64,000 nucleotides of DNA from Psychrobacillus soli (GTDB lineage: Bacteria > Bacillota > Bacilli > Bacillales_A > Planococcaceae), in NCBI RefSeq assembly GCF_006861775.1, contig NZ_VDGG01000003.1:62001-126000 (forward strand), written 5' to 3'. Both the position numbers and the translations under genes were made by a program. The notes under the pieces were generated by a model. That model was not told where the DNA came from and ran no database searches. It saw only the letters and a program-made list of their open reading frames with translations. Each line of letters opens with the position of its first letter. The stretch's first letter is position 1. This document shows positions 18,848 through 27,848 of this stretch, one piece after another.

Positions 18848-18906
18848 ACTATTACAAAAATTACAGGTGCCAGGCACCAACTCTATTAGACGTTCTTTGT
18901 AATAGT
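18848..18906. repeat. GGTGCC-core palindrome, copy 6 (interrupted)
   Basis: Core GGTGCC-A-GGCACC lies at 18866-18878, directly behind a left arm CTATTACAAAAATTAC. The matching right end TTTGTAATAG is displaced about 20 bases by unrelated sequence, so only the outer ends and core pair. Confidence 0.8.
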
Positions 18907-19025
18907 TTTGTTACACAACTGTAAACTCATTTTAGTTTTGAACGTGTTAGTATGGGTATAGAGAAAACTACAAATACTAGTTTAGTAGAATTTTTCAATA
19001 CACATCTTTTGGAGGAACATAAGTT

Positions 19026-19511
19026 TTGACTTCTATGTTTAAAAAAATCATCACAATCTTTAGTTTAACTGTAGTTTTAGCCGTGGGAACATTTGCAGGA
19101 AATACAGAAGCAGCAAGCGCTGTAGCATCCAATGAAATAGTATCAAGTGCGAAAAATTTAATAGGAATTAAATATCGTTATGGTGGAACAACGAAGACAG
19201 GATTTGATTGTTCAGGTTTTATCGGATATATTTACAAAAACAATGGTGTGAACTTACCGAGAACAGCAGCAGGAATGTACAGCACAGGAACATCGGTGAA
19301 AAAAGCAAACTTAGCTGTGGGAGACTTAGTGTTCTTCAATACATCAGGTAAAGGCGTTTCTCACGTTGGAATGTACATAGGTAGTGGAAAATTCATTCAT
19401 GCTTCGACATCTAAAGGTGTTCGAGTTGATAAATTAAATGACCCATATTACTGGGGTAAAAAATACGTTGGTGCTAAAAAGGTTGCCGATGTATCTGTAG
19501 CTAAAAAATAA
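19026..19511 (+). CDS. Secreted NlpC/P60 cell-wall endopeptidase
   Basis: 161 residues. Signal peptide with charged start FKK and hydrophobic core to about residue 30 (cleavage near EAASA). The NlpC/P60 domain follows immediately with catalytic Cys62 in FDCSGF, His113 in SHVGMYIG and His125 in FIHAS. It probably cleaves peptidoglycan stem peptides. There is no separate wall-binding domain, so it is a minimal member. TTG 19026 is favoured by GGAGG at 19011-19015; ATG 19035 is a weaker alternative. Monocistronic with its own terminator. Confidence 0.9.
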   Translation: MTSMFKKIITIFSLTVVLAVGTFAGNTEAASAVASNEIVSSAKNLIGIKYRYGGTTKTGFDCSGFIGYIYKNNGVNLPRTAAGMYSTGTSVKKANLAVGDLVFFNTSGKGVSHVGMYIGSGKFIHASTSKGVRVDKLNDPYYWGKKYVGAKKVADVSVAKK

Positions 19512-19521
19512 TCATACAAAC

Positions 19522-19556
19522 AAACCGTTTCGGCGATATGCTGAAACGGTTTTATT
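19522..19556. terminator. Terminator after the NlpC/P60 gene
   Basis: AAACCGTTTC pairs with GAAACGGTTT over an 11-base loop, followed by TATTTATT. It overlaps the 3' end of the convergent CdaR-type gene. Confidence 0.85.
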
Positions 19557-20646
19557 TATTATGAAAATTCCCATCCTTCATCCACAATGCAAACTGTAAA
19601 ACAATGGCGTCTTGAAACAAAGTAGGATTATATCCAGTTAAATTATGAATCTTATTTAGACGGTAAGTAAGAGTATGCCGATGAATTTCTAACGTTTCCG
19701 CACACACTGCTAGCTGTTGATTACACATAAAATATGCATGTAAAGTGAGATGTAGCTTTTCATCTAATGTCCCTAATATCCGATTGGTAAAATGCTGCAC
19801 TTCTTGTGAGTCTCGCTTTTTTAATAGTGAATATAGTTCCACTTCTTCAAAATAAATAATAGATTGCGCGCGATGTCCATATTCAAGCGCGATTCTTGCC
19901 GTTTGATAAGAATAATGGACTTGATCGAGCGAATGAACGACTTGACCTACCGAAATTGGTAAGGCATTGTACTTATGAAGTATGCTAGCGAGTTGTTTTA
20001 CTTTTTGCTGAAATACTTTTTCGTCTAATCCGGAAGTAAGGATAAAGTGTTCATTTAATTGATAATGACCGACTAATATTGAATTATGGTGGAAATACTG
20101 TTCGATTCCTTGAAGTATCGTTTGATAGGATTTAGATTCTGGATTGAGTTCAATCATTATAGTATGAAAGGGGGCTTTGTTTTGGAACCCTATTTTATTT
20201 ATTCGTTCGAAAATGACTTTTTGTAAAGGTTGTCCACTCATTAATTCTTCAAAAACCATCTCTTGCATTTTTCTTTTCCACTCGCGTTCGGAGGCGATCA
20301 ACGCTTGATATACCATCATTTCCGTTGTCAGCTGAACGAGTGTCGCTATTTCTTCAATCTCTTTGGGATTACCCGTAATTCCAATAACTCCAACTAATTC
20401 TTGTTGAAAAAATATCGGTAAATTAATACCAGGTTTCGTTTTTGGAAATAAATGATTATTTTCATCTGTAATTAATAACGTCTTTCTCGTTTCCGCAACG
20501 ATAACGGCCCCTTCATGAATACTATCTACGCGTAAGCGATCCCCAGAAGCTAAAATCATTCCATTCGTTTGAATGACGTTAATATTTCGGTGTAGCCTAA
20601 GCATCGTCTGTTCAACGATCTGATTGGCGAGCTGTTTTGTAATCAT
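19552..20646 (-). CDS. CdaR-family transcriptional regulator (sugar diacid type)
   Basis: 364 residues from ATG 20646, five bases behind GGAGG. N-terminal diacid-recognition domain (about 1-135, beginning ITKQLANQIVEQTM) and C-terminal PucR-type helix-turn-helix (about 305-360, with EIHRHTLTYRLNKI). CdaR activates glycerate/glucarate genes in other bacteria. It is divergent from glycerate kinase and a GntP-type permease, which fits control of glycerate use. Confidence 0.88.
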   Translation of the reverse strand: MITKQLANQIVEQTMLRLHRNINVIQTNGMILASGDRLRVDSIHEGAVIVAETRKTLLITDENNHLFPKTKPGINLPIFFQQELVGVIGITGNPKEIEEIATLVQLTTEMMVYQALIASEREWKRKMQEMVFEELMSGQPLQKVIFERINKIGFQNKAPFHTIMIELNPESKSYQTILQGIEQYFHHNSILVGHYQLNEHFILTSGLDEKVFQQKVKQLASILHKYNALPISVGQVVHSLDQVHYSYQTARIALEYGHRAQSIIYFEEVELYSLLKKRDSQEVQHFTNRILGTLDEKLHLTLHAYFMCNQQLAVCAETLEIHRHTLTYRLNKIHNLTGYNPTLFQDAIVLQFALWMKDGNFHNK

Positions 20647-20742
20647 AAAACCTCCGTCAAGTATAAAAATCAATCTGTTATAATACAGAGAATTTGTACA
20701 TTAAGTATAATGTAAAAATTACAAACTAGCAATATACTTATT

Positions 20743-20756
20743 TGTAAGCGCTTAAC
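20743..20756. promoter_or_regulatory. Candidate cre site (CcpA)
   Basis: TGTAAGCGCTTAAC matches TGWAAGCGYTTNCA at 12 of 14 positions and lies 17 bases before the glycerate kinase start. Carbon catabolite repression of this operon would be expected. Confidence 0.6.
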
Positions 20757-20773
20757 TAAATAGAGGTGATTTA

Positions 20774-21910
20774 ATGAAAATCGTTGTCAGTCCTGATTCT
20801 TTTAAAGGTTCATTAACCGCAATGGAAGCGGCACGTGAAATAGCCGCGGGTATAAAGGAAGGAAATCCAATAATTGAAACTGTATTACTCCCTGTAGCAG
20901 ATGGTGGGGAAGGTACATTGGAACCGCTTATAATGGCGACAAATGGACATACGGTTCAAGTCGATGTGCTTGATCCACTTGGAAGACCCATCCGAGTTGA
21001 ATACGGCGTACTAGGAGACGGGGAAACATGTGTGATCGAGATGGCAAAAGCATCCGGTTTAATATTACTGAAGGATGAAGAAAAGAATCCACTCATGGCT
21101 TCGACATTTGGTACCGGAGAGTTAATATTACATGCACTCGATAATGGGTATAAAAAGTTTGTCGTCGGTATCGGGGGAAGTGCAACGAATGATGGTGGAA
21201 CGGGAATGTTACGGGCGTTAGGAATGAAATTTCTAGATGAAAACGGGGATGAATTACCTGAAGGTGCAGGAGCGTTAGCTGAGTTACATACAGTAGATGT
21301 TATGAGCTTTGATAAAAGAATTAGAGAATCACATTTTATTATTGCTTGTGATGTTGACAATCCACTTATTGGTCCGAATGGAGCGACTGCTATTTTTGGA
21401 CCACAAAAAGGAGTTACTACTGAATTAGTAGACGAGCTTGATCAAAACTTGTTTCATCTAGCTAATAAAATCGAGAATGTAACTGGCATTGCACTCCACC
21501 GAAAGCCTAGTGCAGGTGCAGCCGGTGGATTAGGTGGTGCATTTCTTGCATTTTTCCCTGTGACATTAAAACCAGGAATTGAAGTAGTCATGGAAGCAAT
21601 CGATTTTAAAGCGCAAATTAAGGATGCTGATTTCATCATTACAGGGGAAGGGAAATCAGATGTTCAAACACTTTCTGGTAAAGCGCCAATGGGTATTGCG
21701 AATATTGGAAAAGAAATGGAGGTTCCAGTCATTTTACTTTCAGGATTTATAGAAGAAGCAAGTATACCGCAATTATCTCCTTATTTTTATAAGCTTGCAA
21801 GTGTTGTGGACAGTACAATTTCTCACGGGGAGTCTATGGAGAAAGCGGGATATTACTTACGCTGTAGAGCGAAAGAAATGATGCAATCCATTATAGAAAA
21901 AGGAGTGTAA
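20774..21910 (+). CDS. Glycerate kinase
   Basis: 378 residues of the GarK/GlxK family. It phosphorylates D-glycerate. Motifs: VSPDSFKGSLTA at the N-terminus, LPVADGGEGT, GIGGSATNDGGTGMLRALG and PSAGAAGGLGGA. GAGGTGA precedes the ATG. It is 3 bases in front of the permease gene and clearly in one operon with it; regulator, kinase and permease form a compact glycerate-utilisation unit. Whether the product is 2- or 3-phosphoglycerate cannot be read from sequence. Confidence 0.92.
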   Translation: MKIVVSPDSFKGSLTAMEAAREIAAGIKEGNPIIETVLLPVADGGEGTLEPLIMATNGHTVQVDVLDPLGRPIRVEYGVLGDGETCVIEMAKASGLILLKDEEKNPLMASTFGTGELILHALDNGYKKFVVGIGGSATNDGGTGMLRALGMKFLDENGDELPEGAGALAELHTVDVMSFDKRIRESHFIIACDVDNPLIGPNGATAIFGPQKGVTTELVDELDQNLFHLANKIENVTGIALHRKPSAGAAGGLGGAFLAFFPVTLKPGIEVVMEAIDFKAQIKDADFIITGEGKSDVQTLSGKAPMGIANIGKEMEVPVILLSGFIEEASIPQLSPYFYKLASVVDSTISHGESMEKAGYYLRCRAKEMMQSIIEKGV

Positions 21911-21913
21911 CAA

Positions 21914-23257
21914 ATGTTATTTTTTGTGATTTTAGTGGGGGTTCTTTTAGTTGTATTCTTGACAGCGGTGTTCAAATTGCATCCGTTTTTAGCGCTTTTG
22001 ATCAGTGCGTTTTTTGTAGGTATCGCATCTGGCATGCCTTTACTTACGGTAGTTGAAAATGTGAACGCCGGTTTCGGCGGTTTAATGACGAGTATCGGGA
22101 TTGTTATCGTTGCTGGTACAATTATCGGAGTTATTTTAGAAAAATCGGGTGCAGCTTATCGTATGGCAGAAGTAGTGCTTCGTATTTTAGGAGAGAAGCG
22201 GCCACAGCTGGCGATGTCGATTATCGGTTATATCGTATCGATTCCAGTATTTTGTGATTCAGGATTTATTATTTTATCGAGCTTAAAAAAATCATTGGCA
22301 AAACGGGCAAAAGTGAAAGTCGCTTCGATGGCGGTTGCATTGTCAACTGGATTATACGCAACGCATACATTAGTTCCGCCTACACCAGGTCCAATTGCCG
22401 CAGCGGGTAATATCGGGGCTACAGACTATTTAGGTACAATCATTTTAGTTGGTATGTTTGTAGCGATACCTGCTGTGATTGTAGGGTATATTTGGGCAGT
22501 GAAAGTCGGCACGAAAATTGACGTGGAAGCGGATCACGAGGAAGCACTTGATTATGAAGAAGTAATCAAATCTTTTGGAAAAATGCCGTCTACGTTTAAA
22601 GCATTTCTACCAATTGTGTTGCCGATTGTGTTAATAGGGATTGGTTCAGTAGCCGCATTAACAGGCAGTGAATCTGGACTTACGCAGTTCTTGCAATTTT
22701 TAGGAGCACCAACTGTAGCATTATTATTTGGGGTCTTTGCAGCATTCTTATTATTACCAGAGATCAATGAAACGACTTTGTCTGGGTGGATCGGCGAGGC
22801 ATTAAAAGAAGCAGCACCTATTTTATTAATAACAGGTGCAGGGGGAGCATTTGGTACAGTAATCAAAAACTCGGGAGTTGCTGATCAATTGCAACAAATG
22901 GATTTAGGGGCACTTGCAAACGGTGCTTGGTTCCTACTTGTACCATTCTTAATCGCAGCAGCATTGAAAACAGCACAAGGTTCTTCTACAGCTGCTCTCG
23001 TTATTACATCGTCACTAATCGCACCAATGCTTCCAACACTAGGTATTGAAGGTGCGCTACCACTTGCTTTAGTTGTAATGGCAGTCGGAGCAGGAGCGAT
23101 GACAGTAAGCCATGTGAACGATAGTTTCTTTTGGGTAGTTACACAGTTCAGCGGCATGAAAGTAACAGATGCATATAAAGCACAAACAATGGCTACCTTA
23201 CTACAGGGTGTGACAACAATCATCGTCACAATGATCATCTGGCTAATCTTTGTCTAA
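21914..23257 (+). CDS. GntP-family permease (gluconate/glycerate type)
   Basis: 447 residues with about twelve membrane segments and the family motifs PVFCDSGFIIL (about residues 112-122) and THTLVPPTPGP (about 150-160). GntP carriers take up gluconate and related hydroxy acids with protons. Next to glycerate kinase and a CdaR regulator, glycerate is the likeliest substrate (inference). AAAGGAG precedes the ATG and overlaps the end of the kinase gene. Confidence 0.9.
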   Translation: MLFFVILVGVLLVVFLTAVFKLHPFLALLISAFFVGIASGMPLLTVVENVNAGFGGLMTSIGIVIVAGTIIGVILEKSGAAYRMAEVVLRILGEKRPQLAMSIIGYIVSIPVFCDSGFIILSSLKKSLAKRAKVKVASMAVALSTGLYATHTLVPPTPGPIAAAGNIGATDYLGTIILVGMFVAIPAVIVGYIWAVKVGTKIDVEADHEEALDYEEVIKSFGKMPSTFKAFLPIVLPIVLIGIGSVAALTGSESGLTQFLQFLGAPTVALLFGVFAAFLLLPEINETTLSGWIGEALKEAAPILLITGAGGAFGTVIKNSGVADQLQQMDLGALANGAWFLLVPFLIAAALKTAQGSSTAALVITSSLIAPMLPTLGIEGALPLALVVMAVGAGAMTVSHVNDSFFWVVTQFSGMKVTDAYKAQTMATLLQGVTTIIVTMIIWLIFV

Positions 23258-23260
23258 ATG

Positions 23261-23305
23261 TGACAGAATTGTTACTGGTGCCAGGCACCAGTAACAATTC
23301 TGTCA
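23261..23305. repeat. GGTGCC-core palindrome, copy 7
   Basis: 45-bp perfect inverted repeat centred on A23283. Variable arm part GAATT is matched by AATTC. It begins four bases after the permease stop. Confidence 0.97.
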
Positions 23306-23318
23306 TAAAACGAAAAAT

Positions 23319-23357
23319 CTCCACCAAAAGTAAAAAAGCTTTTGGTGGAGGTTTTTT
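23319..23357. terminator. Bidirectional terminator, permease / SLH protein
   Basis: CTCCACCAAAAG pairs with CTTTTGGTGGAG, with flanking A and T runs on both sides. Confidence 0.93.
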
Positions 23358-24806
23358 TTAGTTGAAATACAACATATCGTCTCGGTAGTTTTGTTTTAAG
23401 TCTGACTCTAAGAAATTTAAGTAACGAACGAGAAGTTGTGAAGCTTTTCCTCTTGTTAGTACTTCATTAGGATTGATGCGATTTTTTTTATCTGGATCGA
23501 TTAGTCCTAATTCACTTGCTACGTAAATGCTATCTTTTGCTTCTTTTGGTATTTTGTTATCGTCGATGAATTTTGTTGTGTATCCTGGAGTAGGAGCGCG
23601 TCCTTCTAGCCCAAGGGAACGAACGATAATGGTAACAGCCTGTGCACGTGTGATGGAATCATTTGCACCAAATTTTTCTTTATTTACTGGGCTGACGATG
23701 CCTTTATTTAATGCGCTTTCGATATAGACATAGTTAGGGTCTTTTATATCTAAGTCTTCAAATAATGCTTTTTTCGTAGATTTTTTATTCGTTGGTTTTT
23801 CTTCTAATACACGTAAATCTACCGCTTTTGCAACACCAACTGTGAATAAATCTTTTTTCATTGCTGCATTAGGTGAAAAGAAATTACTAGATTCATCTAA
23901 TATGCCAAGAGAATATAGTTTTTCAATGTTTGGCTTGGACCAATGGTTAGCAATGTCACGGAATTTTGGGACGATCAATCGTTCAATCTTCGGTGTTTTC
24001 TCTTTGTTTAAATAAATAGTGCCTGTTCCAGCATAATAAGGGATATTATACTCATATTCAGAAACGATATTAGAAGAACTAATGACGGAATGCCCTCCTA
24101 CAAAGCTTGAAAGAGAAGGGGTATGTTGTTCATATTCTAATACTCTCGATTTACTATCCGAAACTTTACTAGTTACAAAGGCAGTTCCTTCCGGAGTTTC
24201 AATTTCATAATCAATAAACTGCGTGTCAGTAGAGCCCCAGAAATTTTTGTATCCAACATTGCGTCCGTCCATATAAACAGTAATTTTATCTTTTTCGGTA
24301 TTCCTACCCACTTTTGCACTTCTAATATAAATTTTTCTAGCAATCACATTTCCCGAATAATAGTCCGTAGCTGGTCTATTATCGACAACAGATCCTTGAG
24401 AAAATTGATAATCGTCTAATGTATAAGTTGTTTTATTTGCTAAAATTACTTTTTCTGTATAGCTTTTTACGCTAGTATTGGACGTTGTTTGGCCTTTTGT
24501 TTCATGATTTTTTAAGTCCGATACATATACAACATTACGTGTTAATTTATCGCCCGCATTACTTGCTAGCGTAAATTTATATGTCTCTGTTAGCTGATTT
24601 TTGTTTTCTTTCTCGGTCACAGTTGCTTTTCCAGTGAAATGAATAGGATAGCCTGCTAAGAAAAAAACTTCTTCGTACTCATATTCATCCAAAACACCAC
24701 CGTTGAAATCTGGAACCTTCGCACTTGCCATTGGGATTAATAATGTAAATGCTAATAAAACACTTAACATTAAAATAAATAATTTTTGCATATTTTTACT
24801 AGACAT
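23358..24806 (-). CDS. Surface protein with three SLH domains
   Basis: 482 residues. Signal peptide about 1-29 (ends PMASA). A beta-rich region (about 30-275) of unknown family follows, then three S-layer-homology repeats beginning near residues 282 (FRDIANHWSK), 349 and 413. SLH repeats bind secondary cell-wall polymers non-covalently, so the protein is expected on the cell surface. It lies 29 bases downstream of another secreted protein gene and is probably cotranscribed with it. Confidence 0.88.
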   Translation of the reverse strand: MSSKNMQKLFILMLSVLLAFTLLIPMASAKVPDFNGGVLDEYEYEEVFFLAGYPIHFTGKATVTEKENKNQLTETYKFTLASNAGDKLTRNVVYVSDLKNHETKGQTTSNTSVKSYTEKVILANKTTYTLDDYQFSQGSVVDNRPATDYYSGNVIARKIYIRSAKVGRNTEKDKITVYMDGRNVGYKNFWGSTDTQFIDYEIETPEGTAFVTSKVSDSKSRVLEYEQHTPSLSSFVGGHSVISSSNIVSEYEYNIPYYAGTGTIYLNKEKTPKIERLIVPKFRDIANHWSKPNIEKLYSLGILDESSNFFSPNAAMKKDLFTVGVAKAVDLRVLEEKPTNKKSTKKALFEDLDIKDPNYVYIESALNKGIVSPVNKEKFGANDSITRAQAVTIIVRSLGLEGRAPTPGYTTKFIDDNKIPKEAKDSIYVASELGLIDPDKKNRINPNEVLTRGKASQLLVRYLNFLESDLKQNYRDDMLYFN

Positions 24807-24835
24807 TTGAATTTTCCTTACCTCATTTCAATAAA

Positions 24836-26458
24836 TTAATCGACTAAAATAATACGAGCTTGTGCGTACGTATCATGGATAATAAATAGTCGATCGTTTT
24901 GTGTTAAATCACTTTCGGAAATCACTTTTCCTTCTTTAATGAATGTTGCTCGGGTTGTATCCATATTATTAATCGGAGAAGTCTCTATCCAACTACCTGC
25001 TTGCCACTGGCTGACATTTTGCATGCGAATCGAGTTCCAATACCAAGAACCATTATATCGTCCTACCGAAACAAAGGATGCTGGGATATTGGACCCTACA
25101 ATTCTTGCAGCGACAATATGATTATCTTTTACATAGAAATAAGCATATTTACCAGTACTATTCGTAAAATCTGACGTCCAATTATTATTATCTTCTACTA
25201 CAACGGTATCATTACTGAAACTTAAATTACTATAGCCTACACCGTACCAATAATTATTAGAAAGTCTATTTGCATTCGTTAAAGTAACTTGGTATGACCC
25301 AACAGTATTTATTTGACCGAAATAAACATCATGATTCGATAGATTCGCACTTTGGAAGCCATCGTTTGTAACGTGAATCACATTTGCATATTGATGGGTT
25401 GTAACGCCGTTCGTTATCACATAAGCATCACCGCTTTGTGAGAGTGCACTTGCATCCACTAAACGCCCGTTGCGAATAATGATTGTACCGTTATGATAAG
25501 CAATATTTCCAGCACTCGATAATCTAATTTTTTGTGCAGAAGTGTCTACCGAGTATAGACTCTCACGTAGATTTCTCTCATTTGATTGTTTAATAATCAT
25601 TTTTTGAATAACTTCTTGACCCAGTTGCTCAATCGTTACATAATACACTTCATTATTTATATAGTTTCGGATTTGGCTAGGGTCTATTTTTTTATTGGCA
25701 ACATAGATGGGCGTCTTTGCAGTAAAGGGCTTAGAGCTAATGGTTCCGGAACCATTTCGCCAATCCCAGTTGCGAAACACTCTTTCATCATTTACGACGA
25801 GTTTTTTCTTTTTCGTATCTATTTGTTGGATAGTCCCTTTATATAGTTGCTCCACTTTGATACCTTCTGGGATTATTTCGACTGTAGAAAGTGTAGTGGA
25901 ATTGTTATCAGAAAGGGTTAATTTTACCCGGTCCCCTTCATATAAAACGCTTAAATCGACTAATTTATTATCTTTAAAAACTTGTGTTTGTGCATCCAAA
26001 TAATAGTTGACTGAATTTCTATCTTTAGAATTAATGGAAATAAATTTGCCATTTCTATCGATAGTATTGACTGTGCCAGTTAGACTTTTCTCAATAGATT
26101 TCGAGTCATTCCCTTGCGCTATATCGGCAAAGCCGTTCAGTTCTTTTACATTGCGTAACTCAACTGTAGCTTCTATCCACATACCTTCTTTAAATGCTCC
26201 GATTGAAGTTGGAGTGGAATTAATAAAAAGGGAAGCGTATGGATCGATGTTCAATGTAGTTGTTTTCCCTTTATCATTTATTAACGTGATTTTGGATAGC
26301 TGTTTTTCTGTTGTTTTTTTATCCAAAATGACTTCTTCATACGTGACATTGACAAACATCCCACTTACCAATGTGGATGCTTGTACTTTAAATGACGGCG
26401 AAAAACAGCTAACGAGTAAAATCGTAAGCGTAAGTATGTATGTAGTAAATTTAAACAA
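24836..26458 (-). CDS. Secreted beta-rich protein, unknown
   Basis: 540 residues with a signal peptide (hydrophobic about 6-20, then Cys18 in LLVSCFSP, possibly a lipobox but not ideal). The rest consists of many short beta strands in repeated modules (stretches such as GMFVNVTYEEVI, EGMWIEATVEL and YEGDRVKLTLSDN recur with the same spacing), suggesting tandem small beta-barrel or OB-like modules. No enzymatic motif is visible. The TTG start follows AGGAGG. As the first gene of a two-gene unit with an SLH protein, it is probably part of the same cell-surface structure. Confidence 0.65.
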   Translation of the reverse strand: MFKFTTYILTLTILLVSCFSPSFKVQASTLVSGMFVNVTYEEVILDKKTTEKQLSKITLINDKGKTTTLNIDPYASLFINSTPTSIGAFKEGMWIEATVELRNVKELNGFADIAQGNDSKSIEKSLTGTVNTIDRNGKFISINSKDRNSVNYYLDAQTQVFKDNKLVDLSVLYEGDRVKLTLSDNNSTTLSTVEIIPEGIKVEQLYKGTIQQIDTKKKKLVVNDERVFRNWDWRNGSGTISSKPFTAKTPIYVANKKIDPSQIRNYINNEVYYVTIEQLGQEVIQKMIIKQSNERNLRESLYSVDTSAQKIRLSSAGNIAYHNGTIIIRNGRLVDASALSQSGDAYVITNGVTTHQYANVIHVTNDGFQSANLSNHDVYFGQINTVGSYQVTLTNANRLSNNYWYGVGYSNLSFSNDTVVVEDNNNWTSDFTNSTGKYAYFYVKDNHIVAARIVGSNIPASFVSVGRYNGSWYWNSIRMQNVSQWQAGSWIETSPINNMDTTRATFIKEGKVISESDLTQNDRLFIIHDTYAQARIILVD

Positions 26459-26697
26459 AATGATTCCTCCTATCTATTTAGTATTTTCTATATACTTTGT
26501 ATATCGGTTAGAAGTAATTAATTGTTACTAAAAAGTGGGGATTTCAATGCAAGTATAAATGGTTATATCATAGCCTATAAAAATATTTTCGAAAAGGTAT
26601 TTATAATTTTCTTAAAAGTAGTATAATTGCATATAATATATTGTACGCAAATTGTAGCTACAATCTACTAATAATTAATTGATAGGGGAAGTACATT

Positions 26698-27771
26698 GTG
26701 AATAGCCTAAAAATTCAAATTACTCAAAATGAAAACAAAAATGAAAAGACACCTTCAGAACAACTAGTTTTCGGCACAAAATTTACGGATCATATGTTTA
26801 TAGCGGATTATACAGAAGGGCAAGGATGGCATGATCACCGAATTGTCCCTTATCAACCGATTACATTAGATCCATCTGCTAGTATTTTGCATTATGGACA
26901 AACAGTTTTTGAAGGGATGAAAGCATACTTATCTGAGGATGGAAGTATTCGTTTATTCCGCCCAGAAGAAAATATGAGACGTATGAATAATTCGTGCGAT
27001 CGCCTTAGCATGCCACATATTGATGAAGATCTTGCACTTGAAGCATTAAAGCAATTAATTGAGCTAGACAAAGAGTGGATTCCTTCTGAGCAAGGTACTT
27101 CTCTTTATATTCGTCCTTTTATGATTGCAACAGAGGCACATTTAGGTGTTTCCGCTTCTAAAACATATAGTTTTATCATTATTATGTCACCGGTTGGTTC
27201 TTACTATAAAGAAGGAATTCATCCAGTAAAAATTCTTGTAGAAAATGAATATGTTCGTGCTGTTGCTGGGGGCACTGGAACAGCGAAAACGGCTGGAAAC
27301 TATGCGTCAAGCTTAAAAGCGCAAGAAGTTGCAGACCGTGAAGGATATTCCCAAGTTCTTTGGTTAGATGGTATTGAACGAAAATATATCGAAGAAGTCG
27401 GAAGTATGAATGTATTTTTCAAAATTGATGGAGAAGTAGTAACGCCAGCTTTAAATGGCAGCATTTTAGATGGTATTACACGCAAATCGATTATTGCTTT
27501 GTTAAAACATTGGGGTGTGCCGGTTACAGAGCGTAAAGTATCAATGGAAGAAATTCGTGAAGCATACTTAAATGGTAAGTTAGATGAAGCATTTGGAACT
27601 GGAACGGCAGCGGTTATTTCTCCAATCGGCGAACTACGCTGGAAAGGCGAACTGTTTTATGTGAACAATGGGGAAACTGGAGAACTTTCCAAAAAATTAT
27701 ATAATGCTTTAACTGGAATTCAAAAAGGTACTGTTGAAGATCCATTTGGTTGGATTGTCGAAATAAAGTAA
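26698..27771 (+). CDS. ilvE: Branched-chain amino acid aminotransferase
   Basis: 357 residues, fold-type IV PLP enzyme of the longer (BCAT2-like) group. PLP-binding Lys197 in GTAKTAGNYASS, IEEVGSMN and GTGTAAVISP are conserved. It transfers amino groups between Leu/Ile/Val and 2-oxoglutarate. The GTG start is behind GGGGAAG. Two TATAAT boxes (26622-26627, 26632-26637) lie upstream; I see no T-box leader in the 240-base space. It is monocistronic and ends in its own terminator. Confidence 0.92.
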   Translation: MNSLKIQITQNENKNEKTPSEQLVFGTKFTDHMFIADYTEGQGWHDHRIVPYQPITLDPSASILHYGQTVFEGMKAYLSEDGSIRLFRPEENMRRMNNSCDRLSMPHIDEDLALEALKQLIELDKEWIPSEQGTSLYIRPFMIATEAHLGVSASKTYSFIIIMSPVGSYYKEGIHPVKILVENEYVRAVAGGTGTAKTAGNYASSLKAQEVADREGYSQVLWLDGIERKYIEEVGSMNVFFKIDGEVVTPALNGSILDGITRKSIIALLKHWGVPVTERKVSMEEIREAYLNGKLDEAFGTGTAAVISPIGELRWKGELFYVNNGETGELSKKLYNALTGIQKGTVEDPFGWIVEIK

Positions 27772-27780
27772 TAAATAACA

Positions 27781-27819
27781 AATTGTCGCTCCTCCAAATG
27801 GAAGAGCGGCGATTTTTTG
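27781..27819 (+). terminator. Terminator of ilvE
   Basis: AATTGTCGCTCCTCC pairs with GGAAGAGCGGCGATT (one mismatch, two G:T pairs) and is followed by TTTT. Confidence 0.8.
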
Positions 27820-27848
27820 CTAAGATTAGATCAAACGGGGGATGTAAT

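Noticed and set aside
26532-26697. T-box or other leader before ilvE
   Set aside because: Space is short, with no specifier-loop or antiterminator motif.
27750-27848. Longer N-terminus of the amidotransferase-like protein
   Set aside because: The extra codons run through the ilvE terminator; GTG 27849 has a proper ribosome binding site.
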